From NCBI GenBank assembly GCA_003024785.1, contig PUQB01000167.1:124001-188000 (forward strand): DNA of 64,000 nt, in the 5' to 3' direction. A program made the position numbers and the translations under genes. The DNA comes from Selaginella tamariscina. Lineage: Eukaryota; Streptophyta; Lycopodiopsida; Selaginellales; Selaginellaceae. The stretch's first letter is position 1, and each line of letters starts with the position of its first letter. Positions 1 through 13,399 of the stretch are shown piece after piece. Under the pieces are notes generated by a model. The model saw only the letters and a program-made list of their open reading frames with translations, searched no databases and was not told the DNA's origin.

Positions 1-3000
1 CATAACTTTAAAATTAAAATACCACATCACGATTATAACTTGTGTAAATAAAAATTCCATAAATTGTGGGGTTCCCAAGCAAACCCCACATATTAAAAAT
101 TATTTAATGAAAAGCAATCAATAATGAAAATGCGCACTCATCATTTAGGCAAAAAAGATAATCATAAATTGTAGGGTTCATTGGCGAACTTCACAATAAC
201 CAAAGTCAAGAAGACTTTCAATTATGAATATGTCAATGGACAAACATAGATTCCTCAAAAAAAAAAAAAATATCATAATTATTTATGGTCTTTAATTGTT
301 GAATCAGCTTTAACTAGCATTGAATCACGAAACAAGAGGTCAATGAGACCTCACCCTTATGTAATTGAGAAATTTGAGATACTTTATTCACTTATAAACC
401 TCTTTATACCACTAGTCTTTGGCCATGTGACACTAACACATGAAGGCTATATCACCACCCATGTTTACAACACATGTATGTATATACATACTTTATAATA
501 TTTGAATAGATTATATTCACATATATAAATAAACATAGTTTAATAATTTCTTTGTTTAAAATTAAATGAAAAGGATTATTTGAGTCGAATGAATATTAAC
601 ATCATTTTCACATCTAACAGATTGTCCTACAGTAATTCTTGAGGCTACTCCAATTCCTAAGGCCAACTGTCATGCATGTCTACTGCCTATATTATTTAAT
701 GCTATATCACATCAACTACCATAACCACTCTTAACTGTTGAACAACCTTTTTTCATAAATCTTTAAGGAGTTTTTACAAACCTTTGCATAAGTTTTCTTA
801 TGAACTTTACATTTTATTCTTTTACAATAGGATGTTATATAAATGCATTACTATGTAAAATTTGTCTTTAATAGGGTTATTTCTCATCACATCAAGAGGC
901 TTGACAACGATGTTCAATAAGTAATAACAATTAACTCAAAATAAAAAGCAATGCCATAGTACAAATTATGACATGAGTTGTGTGTTGTATATATAAAACT
1001 TCATCACACACACAATTTCTACTATTACTTATGTTTAACCCTTGTGAAAAGCCTCATACCAAGCAATAAAGTTAATTGTACCCTCATAGAGACTTGTAAC
1101 ATGCACTGTAGTTTAATGAAGATGTGAGGGATATTGATAAGATGTTTCATATAGAAGGATTTCATAATTGGGGACAATGAATGACTGCAACTTCTTATTA
1201 GTGACCCCCTCAAATAGATTAATGAGTTAGAAGTGAGAAATTGGAGGTTGTCCCATTCCAAAGTCCACAACATGCATTAATGTGGATAAAGTTACATGTT
1301 GATGACTCGATCACATTGAACTACATTTGTAATGTGTATATAGTTTTTGAAACCTTGTTGGCCAACTTCTCTTTTGAAAGCAAATACCTCACAATTCGAT
1401 AATAAGAGAAATTTGAATTAACAAATCTATTGTAAATAATAAAAAAAAAATTCAAAATTTTAAAAAAAAAGTAGACCAACATGAAGCATTTCTTAAAAAT
1501 ATCTCTTTATAGACAAGGAAAACACCAGCAACTCCATTATACTTATAAATTGTAATGCTGTAAAAAGATATTGCATTTAGTACATATTTAAATATTTAGA
1601 CTTAATGAGCTCTTACTGAGTGAAATCTATCACCCATTTTGGCTTTGTCTCTTGCACAACTATTGTCATGAACCTAATATTGATAATATTTTATGTGTAA
1701 AATCACTTTAGAAACCATAAAAGACTACACTTTGATACCATATAGAGCTACCACATCGACACCATACATCACAAACTTCTCCTTAAGAATTAGGTTGCTA
1801 CCCTAAAATCTTATGAAGGTTTCTCCTTAGGTATAACCTTCTAGGGTTATTTTATAATAAGTATAGGTGACACCCTTATTTTGCAATAAACATTAAAATA
1901 AAATTATTTTGCAATGAACATAGATGGTGGTAACATATCCAATGATATATAGAAGTTTTGTTTTTAAGGTTGTTTTGTAATGAATATTGACAATGAGATA
2001 AACACTATTTACAATGGATATAAGTAACAACATATAAATGTGTTGTTTGTACTAGACATTGTGGCATATATAGACTTTATTTTAAAGGTTATTTTTCAAT
2101 GGACATGATAACATTCATATGCTCTTTTTTTGGGTTGTTTGCAACAAACAAGTGGCATTCAAAGCTTTGTTTTTAAAATTTTTGTTTAAATGGACATAAG
2201 CAGCTACATACAAAGGCGATCATCACTATTTGTTATGCAACTAAGTATGAACATGTATGATTACTTTTACATTCTTAATAGTTTTGTTATTTTTGAATTT
2301 TATCTCTTTACTTGTTTGAGATGAGACAAAGAAAGAGGAAGAATATGCATTTTTGATTTTCATGTACCATTATCTAGCCCCTTTTTCCACGTATCTTTAT
2401 CTAGCACATGGAAAAACTTAAATCCTTGGGCGACACTAAATTATATGATAGATATTTCAAGAAAAAGGTGACATGTAAGAGGGAACAATTAATATAAACT
2501 AATCACTAATGTCATAGTTCTAACCTGGTGGGTTGACTACCTGGGTAAAGATTGTGGGATATGTGGGCAAAAAGACTCAAGCGTAACTGAGTCATCATGA
2601 CCAGGGCCTTTCATAAACACCAATTGAGGAGAGGGAAAGGTTGTGACAACTAACATAATTACACGTTTTTCCTTTTTTCATCCTTTCTAGAAGAAGTAAA
2701 TCATGAATATAAAAGTAATCAAACATAACTACATATGTTTATTCTAAGTTGCATAGATAAATAGTGACCATTTCAAAATGACCTTAAAAACATCACTTTT
2801 AATGCGAGCTTTTAAATTGCCTCCTTTGTACCTTTATATATGTCTTTATATGTTAAAATAAAACCTTCATATGCTACTTATTCATAGTAAAATAACTGTA
2901 ATAATAAAATTTATGCATATTGTTATCTATATCCATTACAAAATAATCTTTAAGAAAAAAACTTATTGTAAACATAACCTTAAAATGGCTTATATCTTTC

Positions 3001-5857
3001 ATATGATTATGGCAACACATGAAAAAATAAGATCAAAATACAAGTAAATCAACCCTTAAGCTCAGGCTTAAAAAAAATTCATAGTGAATCATGAATCAAA
3101 AGTCACCTTATCGAAGAAGTTTGATGGTACCCCTAGTTTCATGGATTTATGAATTAGGGAAAATATCTTTTAAAAGATAGGAAAAACTATTTTAAAATGG
3201 AACAAAATTAACAAAAATCATAAAAATATAAGAAAAAACTCATTATAGTTTTTTAACACAGAGAAAAGCCAACATCATGAAATCCTTCTAAAAAGAGGAA
3301 AAACCGTTTTTTCATGGATTCTTCAACAAAAATCAATCAAAAAATAAAAAATCACTACATCATTCTCCAATAAAAATCTTTAAAAAAAAGAAAAATTGTA
3401 TGTTTTTTGAATGGATTCTTCAAGAATCCATGCAAAGAGAACAAAGACATGTACAAACCAACTATGTATATAGAATTAATAATGAAGACACCAAAAACAA
3501 TAAAACTTACGAAATTGTTACTAAAATCATGGGGCAACACAAAAAGATTGATGCTTTAGCATATTCTCGCTAAAGAATCCATGGAAGAGGATCGAAAATC
3601 ACTGAAAAACATAGGATTCTCCAGCAAGAATCCATGCAAAACATAAGATTTACACATGGAAACTAAGAAGAGAGTACTTTCAAGTAAAACATTAACATAA
3701 CTTCTTTTTATAATTAAAATAGCTTGAATTTTGTTATAAATATATAATTAAATATGAAAGAGGAAACTATGTTACTATATAGTAAATTAAATAAAATAGA
3801 CATTAATTAGGTAAAGCACATTTCAAAATATTTGCACTATCAAAAAATTCTTATTTTCTTTGGTCATGTTAATAACACTATTGATTAACTACTTGTGTGT
3901 GAGAGAAGATTTGACAATACATTAAATATGAGATGTGATATATCTATCTATGTTGTATATGTAAAGTGTGTTACACACACAATTTCTATTATTATTTACT
4001 TTTACTTGAAGCTTGTGAAAAACTTTGTACTAAGAGACAAAGTCCTTCATGCCTTCCTGAAGATTCATAAGATGCAATGTAATTCCGCCACCACTTATAT
4101 TAATCAAACATGAGAATCTATCCCTATGCATAATATCACACACATATATATTATACATACAAATATGCGAACATTTAATGATAACTTAATGTTCTTTATA
4201 TAATGATAAGGTCAAAGTATATATAGACCACATATATATTAATGCTAATACTTTGATTTGAGGTACATGGTTGACTACTTGAGTTTACTAGCTGTCAAAG
4301 GTGCATTTGAGATAGTCACACTAGGTTTTCTTATGGGGGAGGGGTATTAGGGCATGAGGTGTCTCCACTTCGGTGCACTTCCTCGGCCACCTCCTTGCTA
4401 GACTCTGAACTAATGGAGATGTGAGAGATCTTAATAAGGCACTTCATATGAAGGGGGCCTATAGTTAGGAACGATGAACCATTGCAACATGTACTAATGT
4501 GGACAGAGTTACACGTTCTTGTCTCAACCACTTCTTTAAGTTCAAAAACATGGACTAAAGTAATGTGCATATAATCTTGAAAACCTTGGCGGTATTGTTC
4601 AATGGGAACCTCTCTCCAGAAAACAAACACCCCACCATTTCATAATAAGGAAAATCTATCTACCATAAATAGTAGAAAACCTTCATAAGATTGAAAAGGG
4701 GGATCAACATAAAACCTTTCTTGAAAATACCTCTCTGCAAACTTGTTAGAGGGGATGAAAAAATGGTTGGGTGAGGCAAACACTAGCTAAAAGCTTCATT
4801 GTATTTGTAAACTGTAATGCCATCAAAAGACACTGCATTTGGTACTTGTTTAAATCTTCGGACTCAAGAGGCTCTTGCTAGGTGAAAAGATCACTCCAAA
4901 AGCCATAAGAGATTGCACTCTCATACCAAACCTGGCTGTTTTTTCGTTTTATTAATTTGTGTCAACAAGTTAAACATGTGGCCCACTCTTTATTAACTTT
5001 ATTTAAGTTGACCAATAAATTTAAGTACTTGGCATTAATGACAAACATCATATTCTTATATAAAGGTTTAACGATTGGTTAATTATAGCTAAATACAAGT
5101 GAACAATTGATAAATCATATAGAGAATTTAATTTAAGTGAGTAAAATGTTAAAATAGCACCATATATTATCACGACTTATGTTTTAAGCATTTTTGCAAC
5201 CTCAACACATGTCAAACTTGCTTGATGAATGTGAGTCTTCATCCTATAACAAACTTATTAAAAATACAAAATAGAGATGCTTGCATGCCACATAATACTT
5301 GTTTCTGGTCTCTTTTTCAATGAAATCTTCACAATTGCACTTTAGTATTTGTCTAATATTGACGAAGTAGAAACGACCCTTGATAGTGGCAGATTGCACC
5401 TTTTTAAGTTTGAGATATGTTGCTTATCTTTTGTTATATTTCAACATTTATCACCATTTTCCTTACCTATACAATTCGTTGTTTAGTTACCTTAAAGACA
5501 TTGGACTTGTAAGGTACTTGCTTGCCATTGTGTTGTGGATATGTGTTTAGGTCCACTCGAGTTTCTTGTGTATGTGGTTGTGGGACATCTCCAACACCCA
5601 TGTAAAAACCTGCTCTAACCAACCCCATCAGCTCCTCCCTTGTAAGATTAGTCCCTTCATCAACTGGAAAGTTTGTTGTCTTGGTCACAACAATATCACA
5701 AGCATGTCTGACATTTAAATCACAAAAGTAAATCCAAACCCCTTTCTTGTGGCCACCACATACTTGTTTCTCGTTAGAGCTTGGAATAGAACTGCTTGAG
5801 CCGATCTAACATAAGCTTTACATGCTCCATGACCTACATCTTTACAAGCACATCTTG
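1..5857. other. AT-rich intergenic region without a supportable gene
   Basis: No reading frame here has a recognisable domain; the open frames are short and low in complexity. The region carries old, diverged direct duplications (see the repeat entry) and a loose series of about 95-bp degenerate units around 1840-2230 sharing a core like TTTTGCAATGAACAT. A minus-strand frame at 5467-5688 looks more protein-like than the rest but I do not recognise it. It may be a fragment of an old mobile element. Confidence 0.6.
970..4940 (+). repeat. Diverged direct duplication (about 970-1750 and 3955-4940)
   Basis: Blocks in the same order and orientation recur: the stretch with ACACACACAATTTCTA followed by a CTTGTGAAAA segment (near 1005 and 3975), the segment around ATTAATGTGGATAAAGTTAC (near 1275) matching ACTAATGTGGACAGAGTTAC (near 4492), and a later AACTGTAATGC block near 1545 and 4810. 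Similarity is clear by eye but many substitutions and indels separate the copies, so this is an old duplication or two copies of one old repeat. Confidence 0.5.
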
Positions 5858-6660
5858 TGTCATAGTTTTTACTATGACTCGACCCTTTACTTTGGGGTTT
5901 GATTGTTGTTACTTATCGACTAGATGTAGTAGGAAACAGGCCCGCTTAGTGCACTTGGGTATCTAGTGATGGTTCGGCCGGGTGTCATTAGGTATTTGCA
6001 GGAAATTCTAGGCAAAGCTAGAACTTCTAGAAAACTCTCCCCCAGTTTGATGTTAGGGTTTTCTAGTATAGGTTGTCAAAAAAGGGTTAGGGACACCCCT
6101 AGGGTTGACCTAACCCTAGGGTTATTAAGGACTGGCATTTCTATGCCAGTCCTCTTACTCACTTAGGAAAACAAGGGGGGAGGCTCCGTCACATAAATAA
6201 GGTAGAGTATGTGTAGTGAGGCTTCCTGGGTTCAAAAGAGAACTCGTTAACCTCCTATCGGTGTAAGTTAAGCTTGTGTCGTCAAGGCGCAACCCTTTGT
6301 TGTGCCGCCCAAACTTCCACATGACAGGGGTACATCCCACCTTTGGGTTAGACTATCCTTATCATTGGTAGGATTTCGCCTTTGTGACAGGGTACGTTAC
6401 TTCCAAGGGGTGGTTGAGGCCTTGCTCCGGCCGCCTCAACCACGCCAAGCTAGGAACGACACCTATAGCTCGGCTAGTCTGCGTAACTTGATTCACAAGG
6501 TGAGCCTCATTCTTGGACTTGGTTAGCTAAGGGCTTAAGTTCCTAAGGGTTGGGTTCTTAATACGGTTACTTTACCAAATTCTGTGGGGTTTCCAGAGAG
6601 GGGATTCCAGGGTTGGCACCTGGCAAGCCGCCTTTTTGATACCAAGTAAAAACTCTGACA
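5858..6660 (+). repeat. 5' LTR of the plus-strand chromovirus
   Basis: 803 bp, starting TGTCATAG and ending CTCTGACA. It shares long blocks with 17776-18507 (for example CCCGCTTAGTGCACTTGGGT and the ending AAAACTCTGACA) and, inverted, with the solo LTR at 24217-25899. It contains several CCCTAGGGTT-type words. The short open frames inside (around 5966-6526) are not genes. Confidence 0.92.
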
Positions 6661-6662
6661 AT

Positions 6663-6674
6663 TGGTATCGGAGC
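6663..6674 (+). promoter_or_regulatory. Primer-binding site, initiator-Met tRNA type
   Basis: TGGTATCGGAGC begins two bases after the LTR end. It differs by one base from TGGTATCAGAGC, the usual plant Ty3/gypsy and Ty1/copia site complementary to the 3' end of initiator tRNA-Met. It fixes the orientation of this element as plus. Confidence 0.88.
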
Positions 6675-6989
6675 AAGTTCTCTACAGTCAGTAGGACTAC
6701 CTTAAGTCATAGGGTGTTTCAGTGTTTAGATTACTCCAAGTTCTTGATCTACTCTATCGTTTTCGGTTGACATGTCTATATTCTGCACAGAGAACTTGAT
6801 CCTGTGAGTCATCAACCTTCGAAGAACACTTGCTCAGTGAGTCAGCGTGAGATTCTAGGTATGTCCGAAAGTCTTATGCTGTTTCAAGCTAATATGTGTG
6901 GGTGTATAACCTGTGCAGTGTGTTTCCAACTTCATATTGGAAATATTCCAAGCATATTCTCTAAGTGTTGAAACTAGGGTTCAATACGA

Positions 6990-8150
6990 TGAGCAAGAGA
7001 AAGCAACCAAAGTCTGAGGCATAGAAGAATGTCATAGAGGTTCAAAATGAGGAGATGGATGAAGCTAATCCAGGTCGACCCCCTAGAGTTAGGCAATGGC
7101 CTGGTTGGCTGGAAATAATGATGGATGCCTTAAATGAACTTTGAGGGGATATTTTAAGGTTGAATGATCGAATCGATAATGTTGCTAATCGAATTCTAGC
7201 GGTTACCACATTACCAGATGTTCCACAACCAAACACACGAAGAAAGAAGAAGAAGCATGATCCAGAGCCAGGTTCCTTTGAATCGAATTCTTTGGCATAT
7301 GAAGGTGGTAGCAGTCCTAGTAAATTCAAGCCAGTCAAGCCTTTAGAATTTTTAGGTTCAAAGGACTATAACATTCTGGACGACTAGTTATATGATATGG
7401 AAAGTTATTTTGAGGCTATTTCCATGAGAAAGATGGAAAGGGTGGCGTGTGCCAAGTGGAGATTAAAAAGCAGTATATGCCAGATGATCTTGGGTTGCGA
7501 TTGCGTGCTGATTTGACAGCTTGTAAACAAGGAGTTTGGGGAAACCGGTGGACCATGTTTATCTGTTTGAAAGTGTATGGCATTTGGTCCCAAACATGAG
7601 CGATGATGAAGCTCAAAGTTGCTTCATGGCCAGTTTGAATGAGAAAACGCGAAAGGAGATCCTAAGGTACAAGCCAACAAGCTATCGGGAATGTCAGGAG
7701 GTAGCTCAAAAGGTTGCTTATGACATGTTGTTAGAAGACTTGTACAATAAGGGAAGGAAGCAAAACTTAAACTGAGGAGTTTTCCTCCAAAGTCTGGGTT
7801 TAGAAGGTTTGATAAGCAACCAAATCAATGACTATTAATTCGAAGTGCAAGTCCCTTTGTCAGCAGTTCTAAGTTTCCGGATACATCAAGACCCATCGGA
7901 TCTTAGAAACCGTTAGTTTACCACCACCTCAGCAGACTAAGGGCTCGGCTCCAAAGTTTGCTCCTTTGCAATCCGTAGGCGGGGTTCCAACATGTTATAT
8001 TTGTAGCAAGCCTGGTCATTTTACTAAACAATGTCAGGCATTCTCACAATAGTCGGGTCATTTTAAGGCGATGGTAGAAGAAGAAGTTGTTGAACTGGAA
8101 ACGCTTGAAGATCTAGAGATGAGTTAGAAGAGGTAATGTTGTGCCAGACA
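6990..8150 (+). pseudogene. gag remnant with CCHC zinc knuckle
   Basis: Starting near 6990 the frames give a basic, Pro/Lys-rich N-terminal part, then a capsid-like region (around 7330-7780, with frame changes and stops), and a nucleocapsid knuckle CYICSKPGHFTKQC near 7991-8035 that fits C-x2-C-x4-H-x4-C. In the family this protein forms the virus-like particle and binds the element RNA. No single frame spans the region; stops at about 7144 and 7386 interrupt it. It lies between the primer site and the protease remnant as expected. Confidence 0.8.
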
Positions 8151-8199
8151 CAACCTGCTTTATTCGCTATTTAAGACAAAACTGACCCTTTGCTATATT

Positions 8200-8923
8200 T
8201 GACAGGAACGATACGAGGGGACTGAGTCTGAATGATGATTGATACTAGAGCAACATGCAACTTCATATCGACTAGTCTAGCTCATTGATTGAAATTGGAT
8301 GTAATAAAGATGTGTGAAATAAAGATCAATTTTGACAAAGGTTCTCAAAATACTAATAATATAACAAGGGCAGTTCTTGTCCAAATCAAATATTAGAAGG
8401 CTAAGCTAGACTTAGTTGTCTTGAATTTAACGGGGTTTGACTTTGTTTTGGGTATGGAATGGTTCCATAAACATGTAATTGAAATGAGAGGTTTTGGAGA
8501 TAATTGAATCACGCTTGTAGCAGACAAAGAAGACACTAGAAAACAAGCTCATGATGGAAACACTAATTGATAAGGATTGGAATCCTATGTTCCTTACCTT
8601 AACTCAGTTGTGTAAGGTAATTAGACATTGGGAACGTGTATTTCTTGCAATGGTTTTGGATACTGGTGAAGTTAAAATAGGAGATGGTTAAGAATCTGTT
8701 CCTGAACCTATTTTGGAAGTCTTGAACATGTTTAAGAACGTGTTGCCAAAAGACTTGCCGCCTGAGTTACCTCCACGTCGAGGTGTGGACCACAGAATAG
8801 AGATTCTGCCAGGTTTGTCTCTACCGGCAAGAGCCTCATATCAGTTGAATTCTCAAGAGTTAATAGAATTGAAGAGACAGCTGATAGAATTAGTAGGTCG
8901 AGGACACATTTGACCTAGTTGAT
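8200..8923 (+). pseudogene. pol remnant, part 1: protease and start of reverse transcriptase
   Basis: Near 8235 the frame reads MIDTRATCNFI, a decayed retropepsin active site (DTGA expected, so the glycine is lost). Near 8452 GMEWFHKH corresponds to the second conserved protease block. From 8713 to 8913 a 66-codon frame gives the region leading into RT, including the conserved LPPRRGVDHRIEILPG segment and ending at GRGHI. The frame is then cut by the nested element at 8929 and resumes at 14764. Confidence 0.82.
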
Positions 8924-8928
8924 TGCCA

Positions 8929-9365
8929 TGTCAAGCCACGATCCAGTAACAAGGAAGTGAGTAGGATTCCGAGAATAAGGAAGCTTGACTCAAAAGCAGA
9001 ACAAGGAGTAGGACAGAGAGCAGGACAGGAACTAGGAACCAGGAACAAGACAAGAGTAGGAAGCAAGGAGCAAGACAAGACAAGAATAAGACAAGACAAG
9101 ATTGATCATAGAAAGACTGGTGTTGATAGTAACTGATTGTACAACAATTAGGTTGGAGCTTTTATACTCACCTCCAAGCTAATCTAGTCATGAGTCTAAT
9201 TTGGTTATGAGCTAAAAATAGTGACCCTTATTCCTCTAGCATATCCTGTAGTATATCCTATAGGCATATCCTGTAGGAATATCCTGTAGGTATATCCTAG
9301 GTATATCCTATAGGCATATCATGTAACCGTATCCTGTATTTTGCATCCTGTATCGGGTCGTGACA
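8929..9365 (-). repeat. 3' LTR of nested chromovirus
   Basis: 437 bp, ends TGTCAAGCC and GGTCGTGACA. It contains a purine-rich block of AGGA/ACAGGA words (about 8950-9090) and a block of TATCCTGTAG-like units (about 9240-9350). It shares layout with the 434-bp LTR at 14330-14763 and with the 623/632-bp LTRs of the element at 37032-43403, which are longer by extra units. Confidence 0.92.
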
Positions 9366-9381
9366 CACCTCCTCCCTAAGG
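9366..9381 (-). promoter_or_regulatory. Polypurine tract of nested chromovirus
   Basis: On the minus strand the bases immediately before the 3' LTR read AGGGAGGAGGTG, a purine run of the kind that primes plus-strand DNA synthesis. The same tract is present at 37655-37668 in the related element, which supports the minus orientation of both. Confidence 0.75.
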
Positions 9382-9409
9382 ACGAGTTCCACGAGTCTTG
9401 GGACCTGGT

Positions 9410-12400
9410 TTAGCAGGATAACCGATGGAAAGCAGCAACTTTGGAAGAAGCATGGAGTAAGTTGGATGCAGGTTCCCAAGTGCGATCGGTAGGCAAATAA
9501 CCTTTCCAATCCACCAAGTATTGAAGTTGGCGGCGATGAAGACGAGAATCAAGGATGGCTGCAACTTCGTACTCAGGTTCACCATCAATGACCACAGGAG
9601 GGGGAGGAGAAGAAGCACGACCAGGAAGAGAAGGATGATACGGCTCCAACAAAGAGGTGTGAAACACAGGATGAAGTTTCACCGTAGATGGTAACTCGAG
9701 TCGGAAAGCTACAGGATTGACCTCAGCCGCAATCCTGTAAGGGCCCAATCGTTGAAAATCCAACTTAGAAGAAGGCCTGTTGGTGCGAATATGCCGACGA
9801 AGAAGCCACACGAGATCACCAATCTTGTATGCAGGTGCCGTTGATGAGCATCAGCATGACGCTTGTACCGTTCCTGTGCCTGCTGAAGATGAACCCGGAG
9901 ATCCTCATGTACCTGACGAAGATGCTGGAGACGATCCTGTACTGCAGGAGCGGAAGAAGGAGAAGCAGGAGGAGCAAAGTCAAAACGTGGATGGTAGCCT
10001 GTAAGAGCAAAGAAAGGTGTCTGGCCTGTAGATGCGTGAACGGAGTTGTTGTAGGCAAACTCCGCCATTGGAAGAAGGTCCAACCAGTTGTCCTGTTGGT
10101 AACTGATGAAGCAACGAAGATATTGCTCAAGGTCTGAATCGTGCGTTCTGACTGCCCATCAGTTTGTGGATGGTATCCTGAAGAAAGGTCCGCTTTAACC
10201 TGTAGACTCCGAAGAAGTTCTCGCCAAAACTTGGACATGAATTTGGGCCTCGATCAAAACAATGCTCTCAGGAAGACCATGGTGTCGGAATACTTCGGGA
10301 TCACCAACTCAGCGGTTGGCCTGTAGCAGTCTTGTGACATGGTAGGAAATGAGCCTGTTTGGTGAAACGGTCAACCACCACAAGAACTGCATCAAATCCA
10401 CGAGAAGGAGGAAGATCTGTGAGGAAATCCATAGAAATGGATCTCCAAGGAGCAGAAGGAACAGGAAGAGACGAAGAAGACCAGAGGGTGTGACGAGGCA
10501 TCTTCGACCTATTGCAAGTGTCACAACTCCGTACAAACTTGTCCACAAAACCTCGCAACCCAGGCCACCAATAGTTGCGAGTCACCAACTCAACTGTCTT
10601 GGCCACACCAAAATGTCTGTAGCCGGGGTATCATGACAATCCTGTACCACACGAGTCCTGCAAACACCAACAGGAACGTACAGGAGACCTTCCCGGTACA
10701 GGAGTCCGTCCTATATGGCAAACAACTTGTAGTCTGTACGGAACTGGAGGAAGAGGAACTTGCGATGTCAGGACTAATGTGTGAAAACACATTCCTTGCC
10801 AAGTCGTCTGTAGCCAACTGCAAACGGATGTCCTGTAGGAGTGTGGAATCTCTGGAGCCTGATGAACTTTAGTGCTGCAAGCCGAAGTCGATCAGGACCC
10901 AACAACACTTGCTTTTGACAGTCATATGCAGGATCCCGGGGTGGTGCAAGGTAAGAGCGCCTAGACAATGCATCCGCCTTGCCATTTCAAAAACCAGGCC
11001 TGTAGATGATAATGAAATCAAAACGTGATAGGAACTGCCCACCTAGCCTGTCGCCGACTGAGAACTCGAGGTTTGAAAATACTCAGGTTCTTTGATCCGT
11101 AAGAACTTGTACAGGATGCGCACACCTTCAGGAAATGCCGCCACTCCTCGAACGAATCCACAATGGCCTTGAGTTCCTTGTCATGAATCTCGTAATTGAT
11201 CTCTGCCAAAAGGAACTTACGAGAGTGAAAAGCTACAGGATGAAGCAACTTGTCTTCTCCAACTTGTGATAGAACAGATCCTACTGCAAAATCCGAGGCA
11301 TCTGCTTCAACGAAGAAGGGACGAGAAGGATCATGATGTGCTAAAATGGAGCTGTCGTGAAGGCGTCCTTGAGTGTTGTGAATGCATGTTCCGCCTTGTG
11401 GACCAAGAGAACACTCCTGTGCGCTTGGTGAGTTCCGTGAGTGGAAGTACACGCTTGGAGAAGTCCTGTATGAAACGCCTGTAGAAGTTTGCAAAGCCAA
11501 GGAAACATTGTATGTCTCGTACAGACTTGGGCCTCTCCCACTCCGCGATAGTCTTCACCTTGTGCATGTCCATGGAAACGCCAGCAGGAGAGACGATGTA
11601 GCCCAAGAACTCCACAGTATCCCTATCAAAGAAACACTTCTCCAACTTGCATACAGGCCATGCTCGCGAAGCCTCTGTAGGACTAGTCGTACATGCTTGT
11701 CATGAGCCGCCTGGTCCTTGGAGAAAATCAAAATGTCATCGAGGTAGATTACCACAAACTGGTCCAAGAAGTCACAAAAGATGTGTTCACCACACGGCTG
11801 GGGCATTGGTAAGTCCGAAAGGCATCACCGTGTACTCGAAGTGTCCATACCTTGTACGAAAGGCAGTCTTCCACTCATCGCCTGGACGAATCCGTACAAG
11901 ATTGTAAGCCCCTCGTAAGTCGATCTTCGTGAACACCTTTGCTCCTTAGCCGATCGAGAAGTTCCGGGATAATGGCAAGGTACCGGTTCCGAATGGTGAC
12001 TTGATTCAAACCTCTGTAGTCCACAACCAAACGTAAACTCCCATCTTTCTTCTTGACAAAGAAGATAGGTGCTCCTGCGCATGAAGCCGGATGCCAAGTT
12101 TTCCTCGATGTACTAACGAAGAACCTCCAATTCTGTAGGTGACAGTGCATAAATCGGTCCGAACGGTGGAGTCTTTCCTTCCACAAGATGATAGGACAGT
12201 CGTAGGACCTGTGAACAGAAGAACTGCAGCCTTGTGCTTGTCAAAAACGTTTGAAAGGAGTGATACTTGGATGGTAGAAGGAGGAGAAGAAGAAGGAACA
12301 GAGAAGGAGATTGAAAAACAGGGAGTCAGATACAGGAAAGGTAGAAGAGGACGTAGGAGTTACTTGGAAGGCAAAAAGATGAAAAGGAGCAGGATCAGTG

Positions 12401-13390
12401 GCAAGTTCATGCATGGTAGTGGTAAGAACTCGGAGAGGAGAAGGAGGGAGCTGTGATTGAAAAAGAGGAAGGATCTTGGGGGTGGAACAGAAGAAGAGTA
12501 ATGAAAAGAGGCAGGATTGGGAGAAAATGTGTGGATGTTGACAAGTGTACAGGATTGGAAGAATCTGTACAAAGTCCGTGGATGCATAGGAGTGAGAGAG
12601 CCTGTGAGTGTGCTGACGAACCAATAAGGAGGTGGATCCTGTTGAGGAGGAACCTTCGACACTGATACAGGATTGGAAGAACCCTGTACAGGAATCGCAA
12701 ACTTACAGGAGTGGAGAGAGCTGCGGATGTGCTGAGGAACTGACATGAGGTGAATCCTGTCGAGGAAGTCTTCAACACTGATACAGGAACATGCACGTCA
12801 ATCCTGTAGCTTGTACTGCCTCAGACACTTAAGGATGTATCCTACACACAGGAAGGTACAGATTGATCCTGGTTGCTGGAGAGAAAACGTGAGCGTCCTA
12901 GACCTCAGTCGATCTGAGGATTTGCAACAACGAACCATGGCATGCCCAAAATGATGGGAGTCGACGAGTCTTGATCAAGTTGAAGGAAATCGAACAGTTG
13001 AATGCGCCATGACTGCAAGAGAGAGGTTTGGTAGCATGGGTAACTGTGCCAGAAGCAATAGACGACCATCGGCCACCTCTACAGGAACTGCACGCTTCAA
13101 CTTACCACCGGAATGCCATGTTGAGTTGCAAAAGTGTCATCCATAAACATGCATTTGCACTAGTGTCTAACAGGGCAAACTCCTTGAGCTCTCGATAATG
13201 TGTACATGAAACTTGAGTGATGGAATGGTATGAGCAGCACCAATGGAGCCTGCACCTACGTCCAACTTCGTGGCTCCTAGACGAAGTGAACATTGAAGTT
13301 TTCCGATTGAACTTCAGCTTCAACTTCACGCGTCTTGAACTTCTGGCTTTAATAAGACATTTCTGCCTTGTGTCCTGCTTCACCACAATA
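9410..13390 (-). pseudogene. pol remnant of nested chromovirus
   Basis: Read leftward on the minus strand: a protease remnant (13102-13386), a Ser/Pro-rich linker (12241-12796), RT ([16 protein letters not shown] near 12050 and [14 protein letters not shown] near 11740, YLDD catalytic box present), RNase H (FFVEADASDFAVGSVLSQ near 11300), integrase zinc-binding and catalytic core (10309-10606 and 9709-10238), and a chromodomain (YLVDWKGYLPTDRTWEPASN, within 9410-9811). The pieces lie in different frames, so at least six frame breaks separate them. Catalytic residues survive in the RT, but the protein cannot be made as one chain. Confidence 0.88.
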
Positions 13391-13399
13391 CAAACATAG

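Noticed and set aside
5467..5688. Minus-strand 73-codon frame as a gene
   Set aside because: Protein-like composition but no domain, no start context and no continuation that I can follow.
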